Assembly (NCBI GenBank): GCA_963843285.1
Contig: CAWJJO010000010.1
Coordinates: 1 to 64,000, forward strand
Direction: 5' to 3'
Source of the DNA: CAZDDB01 sp963843285
GTDB lineage: Bacteria; Acidobacteriota; HRBIN11; JAKEFK01
DNA: 64,000 nucleotides
Shown one piece after another: positions 16,994 through 26,046 of the stretch. The notes beneath the pieces are model-generated. The model searched no databases, was not told the origin of the DNA, and saw only the letters and a list, made by a program, of their open reading frames with translations. Made by a program: the position numbers and the translations under genes. Each line of letters opens with the position of its first letter. Within the stretch, counting starts at the first letter, position 1.

Positions 16994-18124
16994 TTATTGT
17001 GTGCGGGTTTCCGTCTCTCCGGTGATCGAAATGTCTCCGTCCGCGGTGTGAATCTGTAGCAGTTTACCACCGTCTCCGATCACGCCGCTGACGCGGCTGC
17101 GGCCGATCGAACCTGTAATTCCTATCGGAATCTCCGTTGTAATGCTTCCATCACTGGTGCTGAGCTCTGCTTTGGCTGAGAATGTCGCAGGGAGATGTAG
17201 AATGATATCTCCATCGCCGCTTTCCAGCATCCAGTCCTGCTGCGCTTCTGAGCCCGCCTGTGCTCGCACTTCAACCCGGCCGTCTGAAGCTCTGGCAATG
17301 AGTGACTTGAAGATTCCATTCAACGCGAGTTTTCCATCGGCGGTACGAGCCTCCAGATTCCCTGTGAAGTGATCCACGTTCACGACTCCATCTCCCGAAT
17401 GCAACACCATGTGTCCCGAACAATTGTCGGATTTAATTTCACCATCCGCCACAGATAACTCAGTCTCTCCAGTACACTTCTGGACCTGTACATCCCCGTC
17501 ACCGGCATGGACCCGCAGAGGGCCGGAGCTTTCCTGGATATACACTTCTCCATCTCCATTGTCCACTTGCAACGTTCCCTGGAAATTCTTTACACGAACT
17601 TCTCCATCACCGGAAGAGATGGCTAATTCTCCGGTGCAATTCTGCGCAGCAACCTCGCCATCACCGGTATCCAGATTGAGGGCGCCGTTCAGATCCCGCA
17701 CATCGAGATTGCCGTCGGCTACTTCTGCATCCAGATCTGTTTCCGGTGGCACGCTGATTTCCATCTTTATTGACAACCTCGGGCCGCCGATGTGAACGCC
17801 GAAATGGATACGTGGATATTCCGCGCGCACTTCGACGTGGCCTGCGGATTGTGTCATGACAATCTTCACTTTCTCAGCTTCATTGATCGCTTGTTGTTCA
17901 TCTTTTGCGTGACGGACTTCTTTAGTGGCGTGGATGGTGATTTCGTTTCCGGGCCGTGAAATCACCCGGACTTCACCGTCGGGATTCTTGACCCGAAGAA
18001 TGCTTCGTCCTTCCACGCTGAACGTCCGGTCCACCGGTTCGCTGGAGTAATCAATGGCGTAGGCAAATGTTGAAGTGAGCAGAACCAGGAAAGCAAAAAT
18101 ATACCGCGAAGTACGAAAGAGCAT
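16994..18124 (-). CDS. DUF4097-type beta-strand-repeat protein, exported
   Basis: 376 residues: a signal peptide (YIFAFLVLLTSTFAYA), then a right-handed beta structure of short repeats each containing a (A/G/S)DG(D/E) turn: NGDGEVYIQ, HAGDGDVQVQ, SVADGEIKS, HSGDGVVNV, RTADGKLAL. This is the DUF4097 pattern of putative surface or periplasmic proteins. The ATG at 18124 has a GGAGG site; an upstream in-frame start reads through a repeat. The role is not known. Confidence 0.85.
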   Translation of the reverse strand: MLFRTSRYIFAFLVLLTSTFAYAIDYSSEPVDRTFSVEGRSILRVKNPDGEVRVISRPGNEITIHATKEVRHAKDEQQAINEAEKVKIVMTQSAGHVEVRAEYPRIHFGVHIGGPRLSIKMEISVPPETDLDAEVADGNLDVRDLNGALNLDTGDGEVAAQNCTGELAISSGDGEVRVKNFQGTLQVDNGDGEVYIQESSGPLRVHAGDGDVQVQKCTGETELSVADGEIKSDNCSGHMVLHSGDGVVNVDHFTGNLEARTADGKLALNGIFKSLIARASDGRVEVRAQAGSEAQQDWMLESGDGDIILHLPATFSAKAELSTSDGSITTEIPIGITGSIGRSRVSGVIGDGGKLLQIHTADGDISITGETETRTQ

Positions 18125-18170
18125 AGAGTACCTCCAGTGGATATTACGAACGGCGATGGTAGAAAGTTCT

Positions 18171-18249
18171 CTAGTAGGGGCGACCCTTGTGGTCGCCCGC
18201 TTCAACCATTGCCGATTTCGTGAGGGCGATCACAAGGGTCGCCCCTACT
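18171..18249. repeat. TAGGGGCGACC dispersed inverted repeat
   Basis: AGTAGGGGCGACCCTTGTGG at the left and the inverted CACAAGGGTCGCCCCTACT at the right, about 79 bases in all. The right end overlaps the fbp stop: the TAG that ends fbp is part of the repeat. Related copies are at 8525-8595 (inside the MITE) and 43971-43995. Confidence 0.8.
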
Positions 18250-19243
18250 CCAGGAATTTGCGTGCGAGATCTACTTCTTCCGGGCTTCCGATAATTAGGG
18301 GAGTCCGCTGGTGGAGGTCTGTTGGTTCGACCTCCAGAATCCGCTGTTTGCCGTTGCTGGCCTTGCCGCCTGCCTGTTCAATTACCATGGCCAGTGGACT
18401 GGCCTCGTACAGCAATCGCAGTTTGCCTTCCGGTTTTTTGATAGAGCCGGGATATAGGAAGATACCGCCATACAGAAGTGTCCTGTGAGCATCTGCAACC
18501 AGCGATCCGATGTACCTCAATCCATAAGGCCGTCCGGTTGCTTTATCTGTTTCCTTCATATAGTCAATATAGCGCTTCATTCCATCTTCCCAGGAATGAT
18601 AATTTCCTTCGTTGACACTGTAATACTTCCCGCGAGGGGGAATCCGGATATCTTCATGCGAAAGCAAAAATTCTCCGAAACTCGGATCATAGGTGAACCC
18701 ATGTACTCCGTGCCCTGCGGTGTATACAAACATGGTGCTGGAGCCGTACACAATATAGCCGGCGCAGACCTGACGCGACCCGGGCTGCAGGCAATCCTCG
18801 ATTGCTCCGGGACCGGAAGCGGTCACGCGACGCTGGATTGAAAAAATGGTGCCGATGGTTGCGTTCGCATCGATGTTGCTCGATCCGTCCAGCGGATCAA
18901 ACAGAAACACGTAATTTCCGTGCGGGTATCCCGGGGGGATATGCATGACGCTATGTTCTTCTTCGGAAGCCATCACACAGAGATGACCGCTGCGACCGAG
19001 AATTTCGTACAAAACTCGATTTGCGTATTCATCGAGTTTTGTCACCCGTTCTCCATGAACATTTTCGCTACCAGTCAATCCAAGAATGTTCACCAATCCG
19101 GCCTTTCGAACATCACGCGCAATCAGTTTTGATGCCATTGTGATATCGGTCAGCAACCCTGAAAATCCTCCCGTCGCGTCTGGGAACTTTCGCTGCTGCT
19201 CCATGATGTGCCGTGAAATGGTGATGACTTCGTGTGGAATCAT
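18245..19243 (-). CDS. fbp: Class I fructose-1,6-bisphosphatase
   Basis: 332 residues. Gluconeogenic enzyme that hydrolyses fructose 1,6-bisphosphate. Seen: the metal site FDPLDGSSN around Asp116, SEEEHSV, the sugar-binding YSVNEGNYHSW, and RYIGSLVADAHRTL. Full length for the family. The stop codon comes from a dispersed repeat directly behind the gene. It is divergent from the HAD gene across a short AT-rich gap. Confidence 0.95.
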   Translation of the reverse strand: MIPHEVITISRHIMEQQRKFPDATGGFSGLLTDITMASKLIARDVRKAGLVNILGLTGSENVHGERVTKLDEYANRVLYEILGRSGHLCVMASEEEHSVMHIPPGYPHGNYVFLFDPLDGSSNIDANATIGTIFSIQRRVTASGPGAIEDCLQPGSRQVCAGYIVYGSSTMFVYTAGHGVHGFTYDPSFGEFLLSHEDIRIPPRGKYYSVNEGNYHSWEDGMKRYIDYMKETDKATGRPYGLRYIGSLVADAHRTLLYGGIFLYPGSIKKPEGKLRLLYEASPLAMVIEQAGGKASNGKQRILEVEPTDLHQRTPLIIGSPEEVDLARKFLE

Positions 19244-19299
19244 GATCGAAATACCCCCTGTATCATAAGCCTTTATTATAACCTGATATAATCAACCGG

Positions 19300-19965
19300 A
19301 TGGGGGCACATGAGTATGATTGGATTACATTCGACTGTTACGGAACGTTGATTGATTGGGATCAGGGAGTGTCGAATGCCTTTGAAAAAGTGGCGCGCGC
19401 GTCAGATCTGACGTTTGATCGAAGATATGTTTTGAGCCTGTTTCGCAAGTATGAGGCTTCTGAAGAAATTACGTATAAAAAATATCGTGATGTTCTCAGT
19501 CGTGTTGCCCGCCGGGCGTGCGTGGAGCTCGGCTACAGGATCGGCGAGTACAACTTTATTACGGAGAGCTTGCCCCGGTGGCGGCCTTTTCCCGATACGA
19601 TTCCGGCCCTGCAGCACCTGTCGCGAAATCACAAGCTTGGAATTCTTTCCAATATAGACAATGATCTACTTGCAGAAACCAGAAAATTCTTGCCCGTTCC
19701 GTTTGACTTAATCATTACGGCTGAAAACGTTTCTGCCTACAAACCTGACCACAATCATTTTCAGGAAGCACGCCGCAAGATTGGAAATACCGGCTGGATT
19801 CACGTTGCGCAGAGCTACTTTCATGACATCGTACCGTGCAGCCGGCTTGGCATCGACTGTGCATGGATCAACCGCAACAAGGAAATGTCCAAAGACGCGA
19901 AAGTAAATCCGCTCTTTAACGGCCCCGACCTGTTCGCATTTGTGAACTGGCTCGAAGGCGCTTAG
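19300..19965 (+). CDS. HAD-superfamily hydrolase, haloacid-dehalogenase type II
   Basis: 221 residues. Motif I is WITFDCYGTLIDWD with nucleophile Asp12, motif II is GILSNIDND, the motif III Lys lies in SAYKPDHNHF, and VAQSYFHDIVPC follows. This matches type II L-2-haloacid dehalogenase relatives, though many members are general phosphatases. It has no operon partner. Confidence 0.88.
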   Translation: MGAHEYDWITFDCYGTLIDWDQGVSNAFEKVARASDLTFDRRYVLSLFRKYEASEEITYKKYRDVLSRVARRACVELGYRIGEYNFITESLPRWRPFPDTIPALQHLSRNHKLGILSNIDNDLLAETRKFLPVPFDLIITAENVSAYKPDHNHFQEARRKIGNTGWIHVAQSYFHDIVPCSRLGIDCAWINRNKEMSKDAKVNPLFNGPDLFAFVNWLEGA

Positions 19966-19979
19966 GAATCCAACCTATT

Positions 19980-20036
19980 TCGGAGTGGCGTCCCTCCGTG
20001 GCCGCCAACGCGGGCAGGGACGCCCGCGACTCCAGA
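19980..20036. repeat. GGAGTGGCGTCCCT/AGGGACGCC inverted repeat
   Basis: GAGTGGCGTCCCTCCGTGGC and GCGGGCAGGGACGCCCGCGAC form an imperfect hairpin about 14 bases behind the HAD stop. A similar GTGGCGTC/GGGACGCC architecture belongs to the dispersed GC-rich family. Confidence 0.55.
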
Positions 20037-20039
20037 CTC

Positions 20040-20350
20040 GGAGAAATCATCCGAGATCATCGCTGAGGCGATCCAACAGGGAATGGCTCGCGCGACCCGG
20101 TTTGACGGATCTGCCGGCTTCAGCTCCATCAGCAGTTCCGAGGCCTGGCTGATCAGTGATTGCCAGATGGCGCGCTTCTCATCAATCTCTTTCATGATGG
20201 CGCGAAATTCTTTGCAACGTTGCGCAACACATCCAGACCACCGATTTCCGGCATCACCAGATCCAGAAGAATCAAGTCCGGGTGATCGCTTTTTGCGACA
20301 TCCCCCAAATGCGCAATTCGGCGCCGCTACATCGTGTAATCGTTCCCGGA
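20040..20350 (-). pseudogene. Decayed response-regulator receiver domain
   Basis: On the minus strand at 20192-20302 the DNA encodes a receiver-domain core, HPDLILLDLVMPEIGGLD, with the phospho-acceptor Asp and the following MP-GG turn. The frame stops shortly after VLRNVAKNF. The neighbouring frame continues with KEIDEKRAIWQSLISQASE, a plausible remainder. No single frame covers a whole protein and no start is seen, so this is a remnant. The remaining 100 bases before 20465 hold nothing recognisable. Confidence 0.6.
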
Positions 20351-20464
20351 AATATAACATGAGGGAATGCCTTGGAGCGTAGACTTCTTGCCTGCCTGAT
20401 TTTCAAATGACTTGTGCCGGCAGAGTTCGTCTATTATTATGATTTCTTTCTACCAGGAGGCTAA

Positions 20465-22186
20465 ATGTATCTCAGACGGTTCCTCTTAATTTTCTCCATT
20501 TTGATTGTCGGATTTGCTGCAGGAAATTCGCTCTTTGCAGATCAGAACGAAGACGATAAATTTTCAAAGCTTGTGAATGAGTACCTCGAATTTCAATGGA
20601 AGAACTCTCCGCTCAGCGCGACCTTCAACGGGATCCATACATATGATGACCAGATCAACAGTTTCTCCCTGACTGCGGTAAAGGCGCAGGTTGAAAAGGA
20701 CCGTCAATTTGTCGGACGCTTCAAATCTGAGATCGATCGCGCAAAACTCAATGAAAGTAATCAGATTGATTTCGATCTGATTCAGGATTCACTCAGGCAG
20801 GAAGAGTTTTCTCTTGAAAAATCTCATGATTTGGAACGGGAGCCTTCTACCTATCCGAATATTGTTGCGGGGCTCGGCTTTTTGATGTTCAGTCGCGAAT
20901 ACGCTCCATTTGAAGAACGAATGGGAAATCTAGCAAAGCGAATGGAGAAGATGCCGCAGCTTCTGGAGGAAGGGAAAAAGAACCTCAGTAATCCGCCAAA
21001 ATTATGGACCCAGATAGCGATCGAAACGACCTCGGGCGCGGCAGGCCTCTATGAACAGGTCTTGGCGCAAGCGATCACTCAGCTTCCTGAAACAAGTGAT
21101 GCCAGAAAACGATTTGAAGCGGCGAACCCGAAAGTCATTGCAGCGTTAAAATCCTATCAGGAATTTCTCGAAAAAGATTTACTGTCGCGATCTAACGGCA
21201 ACTTTGCGGATGGACGCGAAAATTTTGTCTACAGATTGAAGAATTTCTATTTAATCGATCAATCGCCTGAAGAAATCAAAGCCGTCGCACAAAAAGTGCT
21301 AGCAGAGACAAAAGCAAAGATGATTGCAGAGGCGAAAAAAGTGGATCCCAACAAGAACTGGTGGGAAATCCTGGACGAGGCAAAAAAGAAACACGGGACC
21401 GCGGAGCAATTGCTCCCGACCTACAAAGCAGTAACAGAACGCGCGCGGAAATGGGTTCTGGATAAAAAACTGGCGTCAATACCGGAAGAAAAATTGGATG
21501 TAATTGAGACACCTCAGTTCATGCGGTTTGTTACTCCTTACGCCGCTTATTTCAGTCCGGCCCCGTTTGAGAAACAACAGACCGGCTTTTACTTTGTTAC
21601 GCCGGTAGATGTGAGTCTGTCTGCCGAGGCAAAGGAAGGAAAACTCGGTGAAATGTATATCGATGTCGAGAATACGACCGTTCATGAGGCGTATCCGGGG
21701 CATCATTTGCAGTTCATACATCAGAATCGGCTTTCACCGATTCGCCGTATGAGCGGTAGCTCGTTGATGTCTGAAGGCTGGGGATTGTATTGCGAGCGGC
21801 TTGGTGAAGACTATGGATTTTACTCTACTCCGATTGACCTCATGCAGGCGTATCGCTGGGTTTTGATCCGCGCAGTCCGGGTTCTGGTCGATGTCGGAAT
21901 GCATGTCGACGGAATGAGCTATGACGATGCGGTGAAAATGATGCTGGACAACGCAAGAATCGAGAAAACCGGGGCCGAAGGGGAAGTTCGGCGTTATACG
22001 CAGAGTCCGACACAGCCTCTTTCCTACCTGATGGGTATGCTCATGATTGAGCAACTGCGTGATGACTATCACAAGGCGAAGGGCGATTCCTTCTCGCTTC
22101 AGGAATTTCATGATTCGGTTCTCAGCTATGGTTCCGTTCCTCTAAAGATCATTCGGGAATCGATGATGAAACACGTTTCCAGCTGA
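20465..22186 (+). CDS. DUF885 family protein, probable exported metallopeptidase-like
   Basis: 573 residues with a signal peptide (FLLIFSILIVGFAAGNSLFA). The family hallmark HEAYPGHHLQ is at about residue 407, resembling a zinc-binding HExxH-type site, followed by MSEGWGLYCERLGEDYG and late conserved YTQSPTQPLSYLMG. Members are common in Acidobacteriota and Proteobacteria and are assumed to be metallo-carboxypeptidases without a firm substrate. AGGAGG lies ahead of the ATG. It is monocistronic, with repeats behind it. Confidence 0.88.
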   Translation: MYLRRFLLIFSILIVGFAAGNSLFADQNEDDKFSKLVNEYLEFQWKNSPLSATFNGIHTYDDQINSFSLTAVKAQVEKDRQFVGRFKSEIDRAKLNESNQIDFDLIQDSLRQEEFSLEKSHDLEREPSTYPNIVAGLGFLMFSREYAPFEERMGNLAKRMEKMPQLLEEGKKNLSNPPKLWTQIAIETTSGAAGLYEQVLAQAITQLPETSDARKRFEAANPKVIAALKSYQEFLEKDLLSRSNGNFADGRENFVYRLKNFYLIDQSPEEIKAVAQKVLAETKAKMIAEAKKVDPNKNWWEILDEAKKKHGTAEQLLPTYKAVTERARKWVLDKKLASIPEEKLDVIETPQFMRFVTPYAAYFSPAPFEKQQTGFYFVTPVDVSLSAEAKEGKLGEMYIDVENTTVHEAYPGHHLQFIHQNRLSPIRRMSGSSLMSEGWGLYCERLGEDYGFYSTPIDLMQAYRWVLIRAVRVLVDVGMHVDGMSYDDAVKMMLDNARIEKTGAEGEVRRYTQSPTQPLSYLMGMLMIEQLRDDYHKAKGDSFSLQEFHDSVLSYGSVPLKIIRESMMKHVSS

Positions 22187-22194
22187 TTTTCGAC

Positions 22195-22276
22195 AATTGG
22201 AGTAGGCGGGCCTCCGTGCTCGCCTGTCGTGGCGTAAACGTTCACTTTCTGCCGGCACGGAGGCCGGCGCCTCCAG
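22195..22276. repeat. GGCGGGCCTCCGTG / CACGGAGGCC dispersed repeat
   Basis: TTGGAGTAGGCGGGCCTCCG and GGCACGGAGGCCGGCGCC are inverted halves, lying about ten bases behind the DUF885 stop. No coding content. With the next element it fills the gap between genes. Confidence 0.6.
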
Positions 22277-22290
22277 ATCAAAGATGCACC

Positions 22291-22442
22291 GCAGGCCTCT
22301 GAAGCTGTGAAAAAAATGGCGAGAACTTGAATTTCGGTTTGTAACGCCCGCCTCCGGCGGGCAGAGCTCGAGCTCAAGAGCCCGCGAGACGCGGGCGGTA
22401 CAAACCCCCAATGCGATTTTTACGCAGCTTCTCTGGCCTGCT
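22291..22442. repeat. MITE-like element, 152 bp, ends GCAGGCC...GAAGCTGTGAAAAA
   Basis: Left end GCAGGCCTCTGAAGCTGTGA with A-run; right end is the inverse, TTTTTACGCAGCTTCTCTGG then CCTGC. The interior contains the GTTTGTA/TACAAAC palindrome with GCCCGCC hairpins. A second copy of the same size and ends is at 60388-60538. It is non-coding. Confidence 0.75.
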
Positions 22443-22493
22443 CCTCGTATTTGGTAAAAGTCTCATAGTTGGACTATCATAGGGCGGAGGTGG

Positions 22494-22997
22494 ATGATGA
22501 CTGCTGCCCCCTGCGTTTTCTGCAAAAAAGTTCATGATTTTGATCGTGAGGAAGCGTTTCAAATCCTCCGGAAGACCCCCGATACTCTGCGTCTGCTCGT
22601 AGATGACCTCAGCCTGAATTCCGTTACCGCGGAAAAAGGCGATGAGTGGTCGCCTCGACAGTTGCTCATACATCTCATTGATACCGAGTACGCGTACGGC
22701 TTTCGTTACCGGCTGATCATGGCGGAAAAGGATCCGGTGATCACGCCGTACGATCAGGAAATGTGGGTCAGTACGTTTACGTATGGCAGTTTGGATGCGA
22801 CACAACTGATTCGAGCATTCATCCCGATCCGCCGTGTCAATTTAGAATTGCTGACTACCGTGGATACGAAACTATTTGATAAGCCTGCGAACCATCCGCA
22901 GTATGGAACCATCACCGTGGGGCAAATGATTCCTCATGCCGCGGCGCACGATACGAACCATCTGCAGCAGATCCGGGAGCGGATCCCCGCGATGTAA
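22494..22997 (+). CDS. DinB family protein
   Basis: 167 residues: a four-helix DinB-like bundle, often metal-binding and sometimes a thiol transferase. Probable metal ligands are the His in LLIHLIDTEY and those in HAAAHDTNHLQQI. GGAGGTGG precedes the ATG. An N-terminal CVFCKK pair of cysteines is additional to the fold. It lies six bases upstream of the next gene and is likely co-transcribed. The specific substrate is unknown. Confidence 0.82.
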   Translation: MMTAAPCVFCKKVHDFDREEAFQILRKTPDTLRLLVDDLSLNSVTAEKGDEWSPRQLLIHLIDTEYAYGFRYRLIMAEKDPVITPYDQEMWVSTFTYGSLDATQLIRAFIPIRRVNLELLTTVDTKLFDKPANHPQYGTITVGQMIPHAAAHDTNHLQQIRERIPAM

Positions 22998-23002
22998 GAG
23001 TC

Positions 23003-23416
23003 ATGGCAATTCCCAAAGACGAACTGTCGCTACTCATTCGCGATTGGTACTACGCCGCTTCGGAGGGCCAGGCCGAACAATTTCTGAGATTCTTTGTGCG
23101 GGACTCGCGCACGAGTTATTTTGGAACGGATCCCTCAGAAATCTGGTACGGCTTTGAGCAGATCAAAGAAAATCTGGAGGAAAACTTCCGCACGTACGGC
23201 AAATGGAACATCATGAGCAAGAATTTGAGAGTTCATCAGACAGGGGACATGGCCGTCTTTACGGACGAAGTGGAACTGTCGGCGCGCTTACATGAAAGCA
23301 GTATTGCGGAAGATGCCCGAATGTCAGGCGTACTTGTTCGTGAAAACGGCGAATGGAAAATCCTCCAGGCCCACTTCTCACTCGGGATCCCCAACTCCGA
23401 GCTTCTCCCAGGATAG
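23003..23416 (+). CDS. SnoaL/NTF2-like protein
   Basis: 137 residues with an NTF2-like cone fold pattern: LIRDWYYAASEGQAEQFLRF at the N-terminus, then strands MAVFTDEVELSARL and GVLVRENGEWKILQAHFS typical of SnoaL_3 proteins. Such proteins bind or isomerise small hydrophobic compounds; no catalytic residue can be assigned. It is downstream of and close to the DinB gene. Confidence 0.75.
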   Translation: MAIPKDELSLLIRDWYYAASEGQAEQFLRFFVRDSRTSYFGTDPSEIWYGFEQIKENLEENFRTYGKWNIMSKNLRVHQTGDMAVFTDEVELSARLHESSIAEDARMSGVLVRENGEWKILQAHFSLGIPNSELLPG

Positions 23417-23510
23417 GATTTCACGCAAAGATCGCAAAGACCGCCAGGTAGAAGAAAAAATCATTCCTTTTAAGCTTTGCGACCCTTTGCGTCTTTGCGT
23501 GAAATCCTAA
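23417..23510. repeat. GGATTTCACGCAAAG inverted repeat
   Basis: GGATTTCACGCAAAGATCGC at the left and GCGTCTTTGCGTGAAATCC at the right are inverted arms, filling the gap between the convergent NTF2-like and tsaD genes. Relatives (TTTGCGTCTTTGCGAGAAATC) occur at 48463-48545, and a weaker one at 42775-42850. It probably acts as a bidirectional terminator hairpin. Confidence 0.7.
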
Positions 23511-24520
23511 TATCGCAAATTCGGTTCTGCGTTTAAAGCCAGCGAACTTTGAATTCCCCGGCTGAGTTTGTGTTGCGCCACCGCAGCAATCATGGCGGCG
23601 TTATCGGCTGACAGGACCAGTGAAGGAAAATATGCCGGAATGCCTGTCTTGGCGCTCCATTTCGCCGCCTCTTCACGGAGATAGGAATTGCACGCTACTC
23701 CGCCGGAAAAGGAGACGCTTCTCGGGCGCAGTCGCATGGCGGCTCTCTGTAGTGGATCCAGCAGCATTTCAATCGCTATGGTCTGGAAGGAGCGGCAGAT
23801 CTTTACAATCTCAGCCGGAACATTTCCGCTTCCATTGTAGGACGCAATCGACTGTCTACTAATATAGTAGAGAACCGCCGTCTTGATCCCGCTGTAACTG
23901 AAATCGTATGTCTCGGATCCGAAGTTTGCGCGTGTGAGCCCTGCCTGATTGCTGGACTGCCGGTTGGCGAGGCGATCGATGACCGGCCCTCCCGGGTATC
24001 CAAGTCCCAACATCTTGGCAACTTTGTCAAACGCTTCTCCAACCGCGTCGTCCCGTGTCTCTCCAAGCAGCTCGTAGTCATCTTTTGTCTTCAAATGATA
24101 GAGACTTGTGTGACCTCCCGAGGCGATGATACACAACATCGGAAGCTCGGCATCCGGATTTTCAAGAAAAACCGAATGCAAATGCGCTTCGAGATGATTC
24201 ACTCCTACAAACGGTGTCCCCCAGGAGAAGGCCAGACCTTTGGCAACATTCAAGCCTACCAGAAGCGAACCGACGAGTCCCGGACCGTAAGTGACGCCGA
24301 TCCCATCCACTCGGCTATCCAGCCCCGCCTGTCGGATCGCTTCCTCCAGTACCCAACTGATATTGTCGAGATGATGGCGGGATGCCAATTCCGGGACAAC
24401 TCCTCCATATTTTTCGTGAATTTTCACCTGCGAGGAAACGAGATTACTAAGGATGCGGCTCCCCTCAAGAACAGCAACCGAGGTGTCGTCGCACGATGTT
24501 TCAATGCCAAGAACAATCAT
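23507..24520 (-). CDS. tsaD: tRNA N6-adenosine threonylcarbamoyltransferase
   Basis: Transfers threonylcarbamoyl to A37 of ANN-decoding tRNAs, with TsaB/TsaE. Seen: IVLGIETSCDDTSVA at the start, the metal-binding NHLEAHLHS, IASGGHTSLYHL, GEAFDKVAKMLGLGYPGG and VSFSGGVACNSYLR. The ATG at 24520 gives the family-typical start; the longer frame adds nine non-homologous residues. Full length (337). TsaB and TsaE are not in this window. Confidence 0.96.
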   Translation of the reverse strand: MIVLGIETSCDDTSVAVLEGSRILSNLVSSQVKIHEKYGGVVPELASRHHLDNISWVLEEAIRQAGLDSRVDGIGVTYGPGLVGSLLVGLNVAKGLAFSWGTPFVGVNHLEAHLHSVFLENPDAELPMLCIIASGGHTSLYHLKTKDDYELLGETRDDAVGEAFDKVAKMLGLGYPGGPVIDRLANRQSSNQAGLTRANFGSETYDFSYSGIKTAVLYYISRQSIASYNGSGNVPAEIVKICRSFQTIAIEMLLDPLQRAAMRLRPRSVSFSGGVACNSYLREEAAKWSAKTGIPAYFPSLVLSADNAAMIAAVAQHKLSRGIQSSLALNAEPNLRY

Positions 24521-24684
24521 GACAATGATTATAAGTCCAAAGTCCAAAGTCCAAGGTCTGGAACAAAGAATGTTTCCTGGAGTCTATACAAGCATGACTG
24601 AAGGAAATTCAGGGGCCACCAGATGCGAATTGAATGTCACGCCTCTGGTGGCGCAAACATCGGCGTTATTACCGGCGACATCCA

Positions 24685-24757
24685 GTAGCCCGAGAAAAGT
24701 CTGGGCGGGCAAGATGCCTGCGACCCATAATGCAGGCGGGACGCCTGCGCTCCACGG
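24685..24757. repeat. dispersed GGGCAAGATGCCTGCGACCC repeat
   Basis: CTGGGCGGGCAAGATGCCTG, ACCCATAATGCAGGCGGG and ACGCCTGCGCTCCA modules end immediately against the mtnA stop codon (24758). The remaining 165 bases up to tsaD carry a small tandem AAGTCCA repeat (24535-24555) and nothing else recognised. Confidence 0.75.
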
Positions 24758-25786
24758 TTAATTCTTTCGTGATAGTTTTCGCAGGCTTTCGATATATGGC
24801 GAACGCGCGATGCCGCGTTCCGTGATGATGGCGTTGACTAGTGCGTTCGGTGTGACATCGAATGCCGGATGCTGCACGCCAATGCCTTCGGGCGCCGTTC
24901 TCTTTCCATGAATTTCGACAACTTCCTTTGCGGATCGTTCTTCGATCGGGATCTGCTCCCCGGTATCGAGACTCAGATCCACTGTAGACATCGGCGCGGC
25001 AACATAAAACGGAATATGATTCGTTCTTGCAAGAACCGCCACCGAATACGTTCCGATTTTGTTCGCCACGTCACCGTTTGCGGCGATACGATCTGCGCCT
25101 ACAATCACCAGATCCACCTTCCGTTGCTGCATGAAGTAACCGGCCATGCTGTCTGTGATCAATGTGACCGGGATATTGTCTTTATGAAGCTCCCAGGCCG
25201 TCAATCGCGCGCCCTGAAGAAACGGGCGCGTCTCGTCTGCATACACGTGAATTCGCTTTCCGTGTTCCACTGCTGACCGCACGACACCCAGGGCTGTTCC
25301 GTAACCTGCGGTAGCCAGTGCGCCCGCGTTGCAGTGAGTCAGGATTTTTGCATCCGGGGGAATCAACTCATTCCCGTAGTTTCCCATTTTACGGTTGGCT
25401 TCAATGTCTTCCAAGTAAATCTTTTGAGCCTCCAGCGCCAGTCCCACTTTGATCTGCTCTGGTGATTCACTCTTCAGTTCGGCATAGCGTCTTTTCATCC
25501 GCTCAATCGCCCAGAATAAATTCACTGCAGTCGGCCTTGTTTTGGATATCCGCGTGCAGATGCGATCAAATTCTTCTTCGATATTTGCTGCCGGGGTCTG
25601 CATCCCCAATGCGATTCCCATGGCTGCAGCCACACCGATTGCCGGCGCACCGCGAATCACCATGTCCTCGATCGCGCGCGCTACTTCCTCATAGTTCGAG
25701 TACTCCCGGTAGATCTCTTCACCCGGCAGCAGCCGTTGATCGATCATCACGACTTTTCCGTCTTTCCACTCGATTGTATTGATCAT
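24758..25786 (-). CDS. mtnA: Methylthioribose-1-phosphate isomerase
   Basis: 342 residues. Isomerises MTR-1-P to MTRu-1-P in the methionine salvage pathway. Seen: AIEDMVIRGAPAIGVAAAMG near the N-terminus, ILTHCNAGALATAGYGTALG, the catalytic-Cys context in THCNAG, VIVGADRIAANGDVANKIGT with the active-site Asp, and HPAFDVTPN. No other salvage gene is adjacent. A repeat abuts its stop codon and another sits upstream. Confidence 0.95.
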   Translation of the reverse strand: MINTIEWKDGKVVMIDQRLLPGEEIYREYSNYEEVARAIEDMVIRGAPAIGVAAAMGIALGMQTPAANIEEEFDRICTRISKTRPTAVNLFWAIERMKRRYAELKSESPEQIKVGLALEAQKIYLEDIEANRKMGNYGNELIPPDAKILTHCNAGALATAGYGTALGVVRSAVEHGKRIHVYADETRPFLQGARLTAWELHKDNIPVTLITDSMAGYFMQQRKVDLVIVGADRIAANGDVANKIGTYSVAVLARTNHIPFYVAAPMSTVDLSLDTGEQIPIEERSAKEVVEIHGKRTAPEGIGVQHPAFDVTPNALVNAIITERGIARSPYIESLRKLSRKN

Positions 25787-25802
25787 GGCATCCTCAAAAA
25801 TG

Positions 25803-25998
25803 AAATATCAAATATCAAAAATCAAATAAACATAATGAAATAAGTAAAGAATCGGTTTCGATGTTTGTGTGACCTTTGTGATTGAGTGCTTCGGTTTCGT
25901 ATTGCAAAACATTCACGTCCGTGACGAACCACCTGAAACAGATTTTTTGTTTATTGAATTATGTTTATTTGATTTTTGATATTTTATATTTGATATTG
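25803..25998. repeat. AT-rich inverted-repeat element (196 bp)
   Basis: Left arm ATATCAAATATCAAAAATCA then AATAAACATAA; right arm (about 25959-25998) TTATGTTTATTTGATTTTTG then ATATTTTATATTTG. Same architecture and near-identical length as the element at 15554. It lies between the divergent mtnA and recN genes and probably includes or displaces their promoters. Confidence 0.7.
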
Positions 25999-26046
25999 TT
26001 GTAAACACTTATGTTATCATCAATTTTCGTGTAGAAAGCCCTCGCC

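Noticed and set aside
19962..20360. 132-residue open frame as a real gene
   Set aside because: Its sequence crosses a dispersed repeat at one end and a broken receiver domain at the other; treated as remnant.
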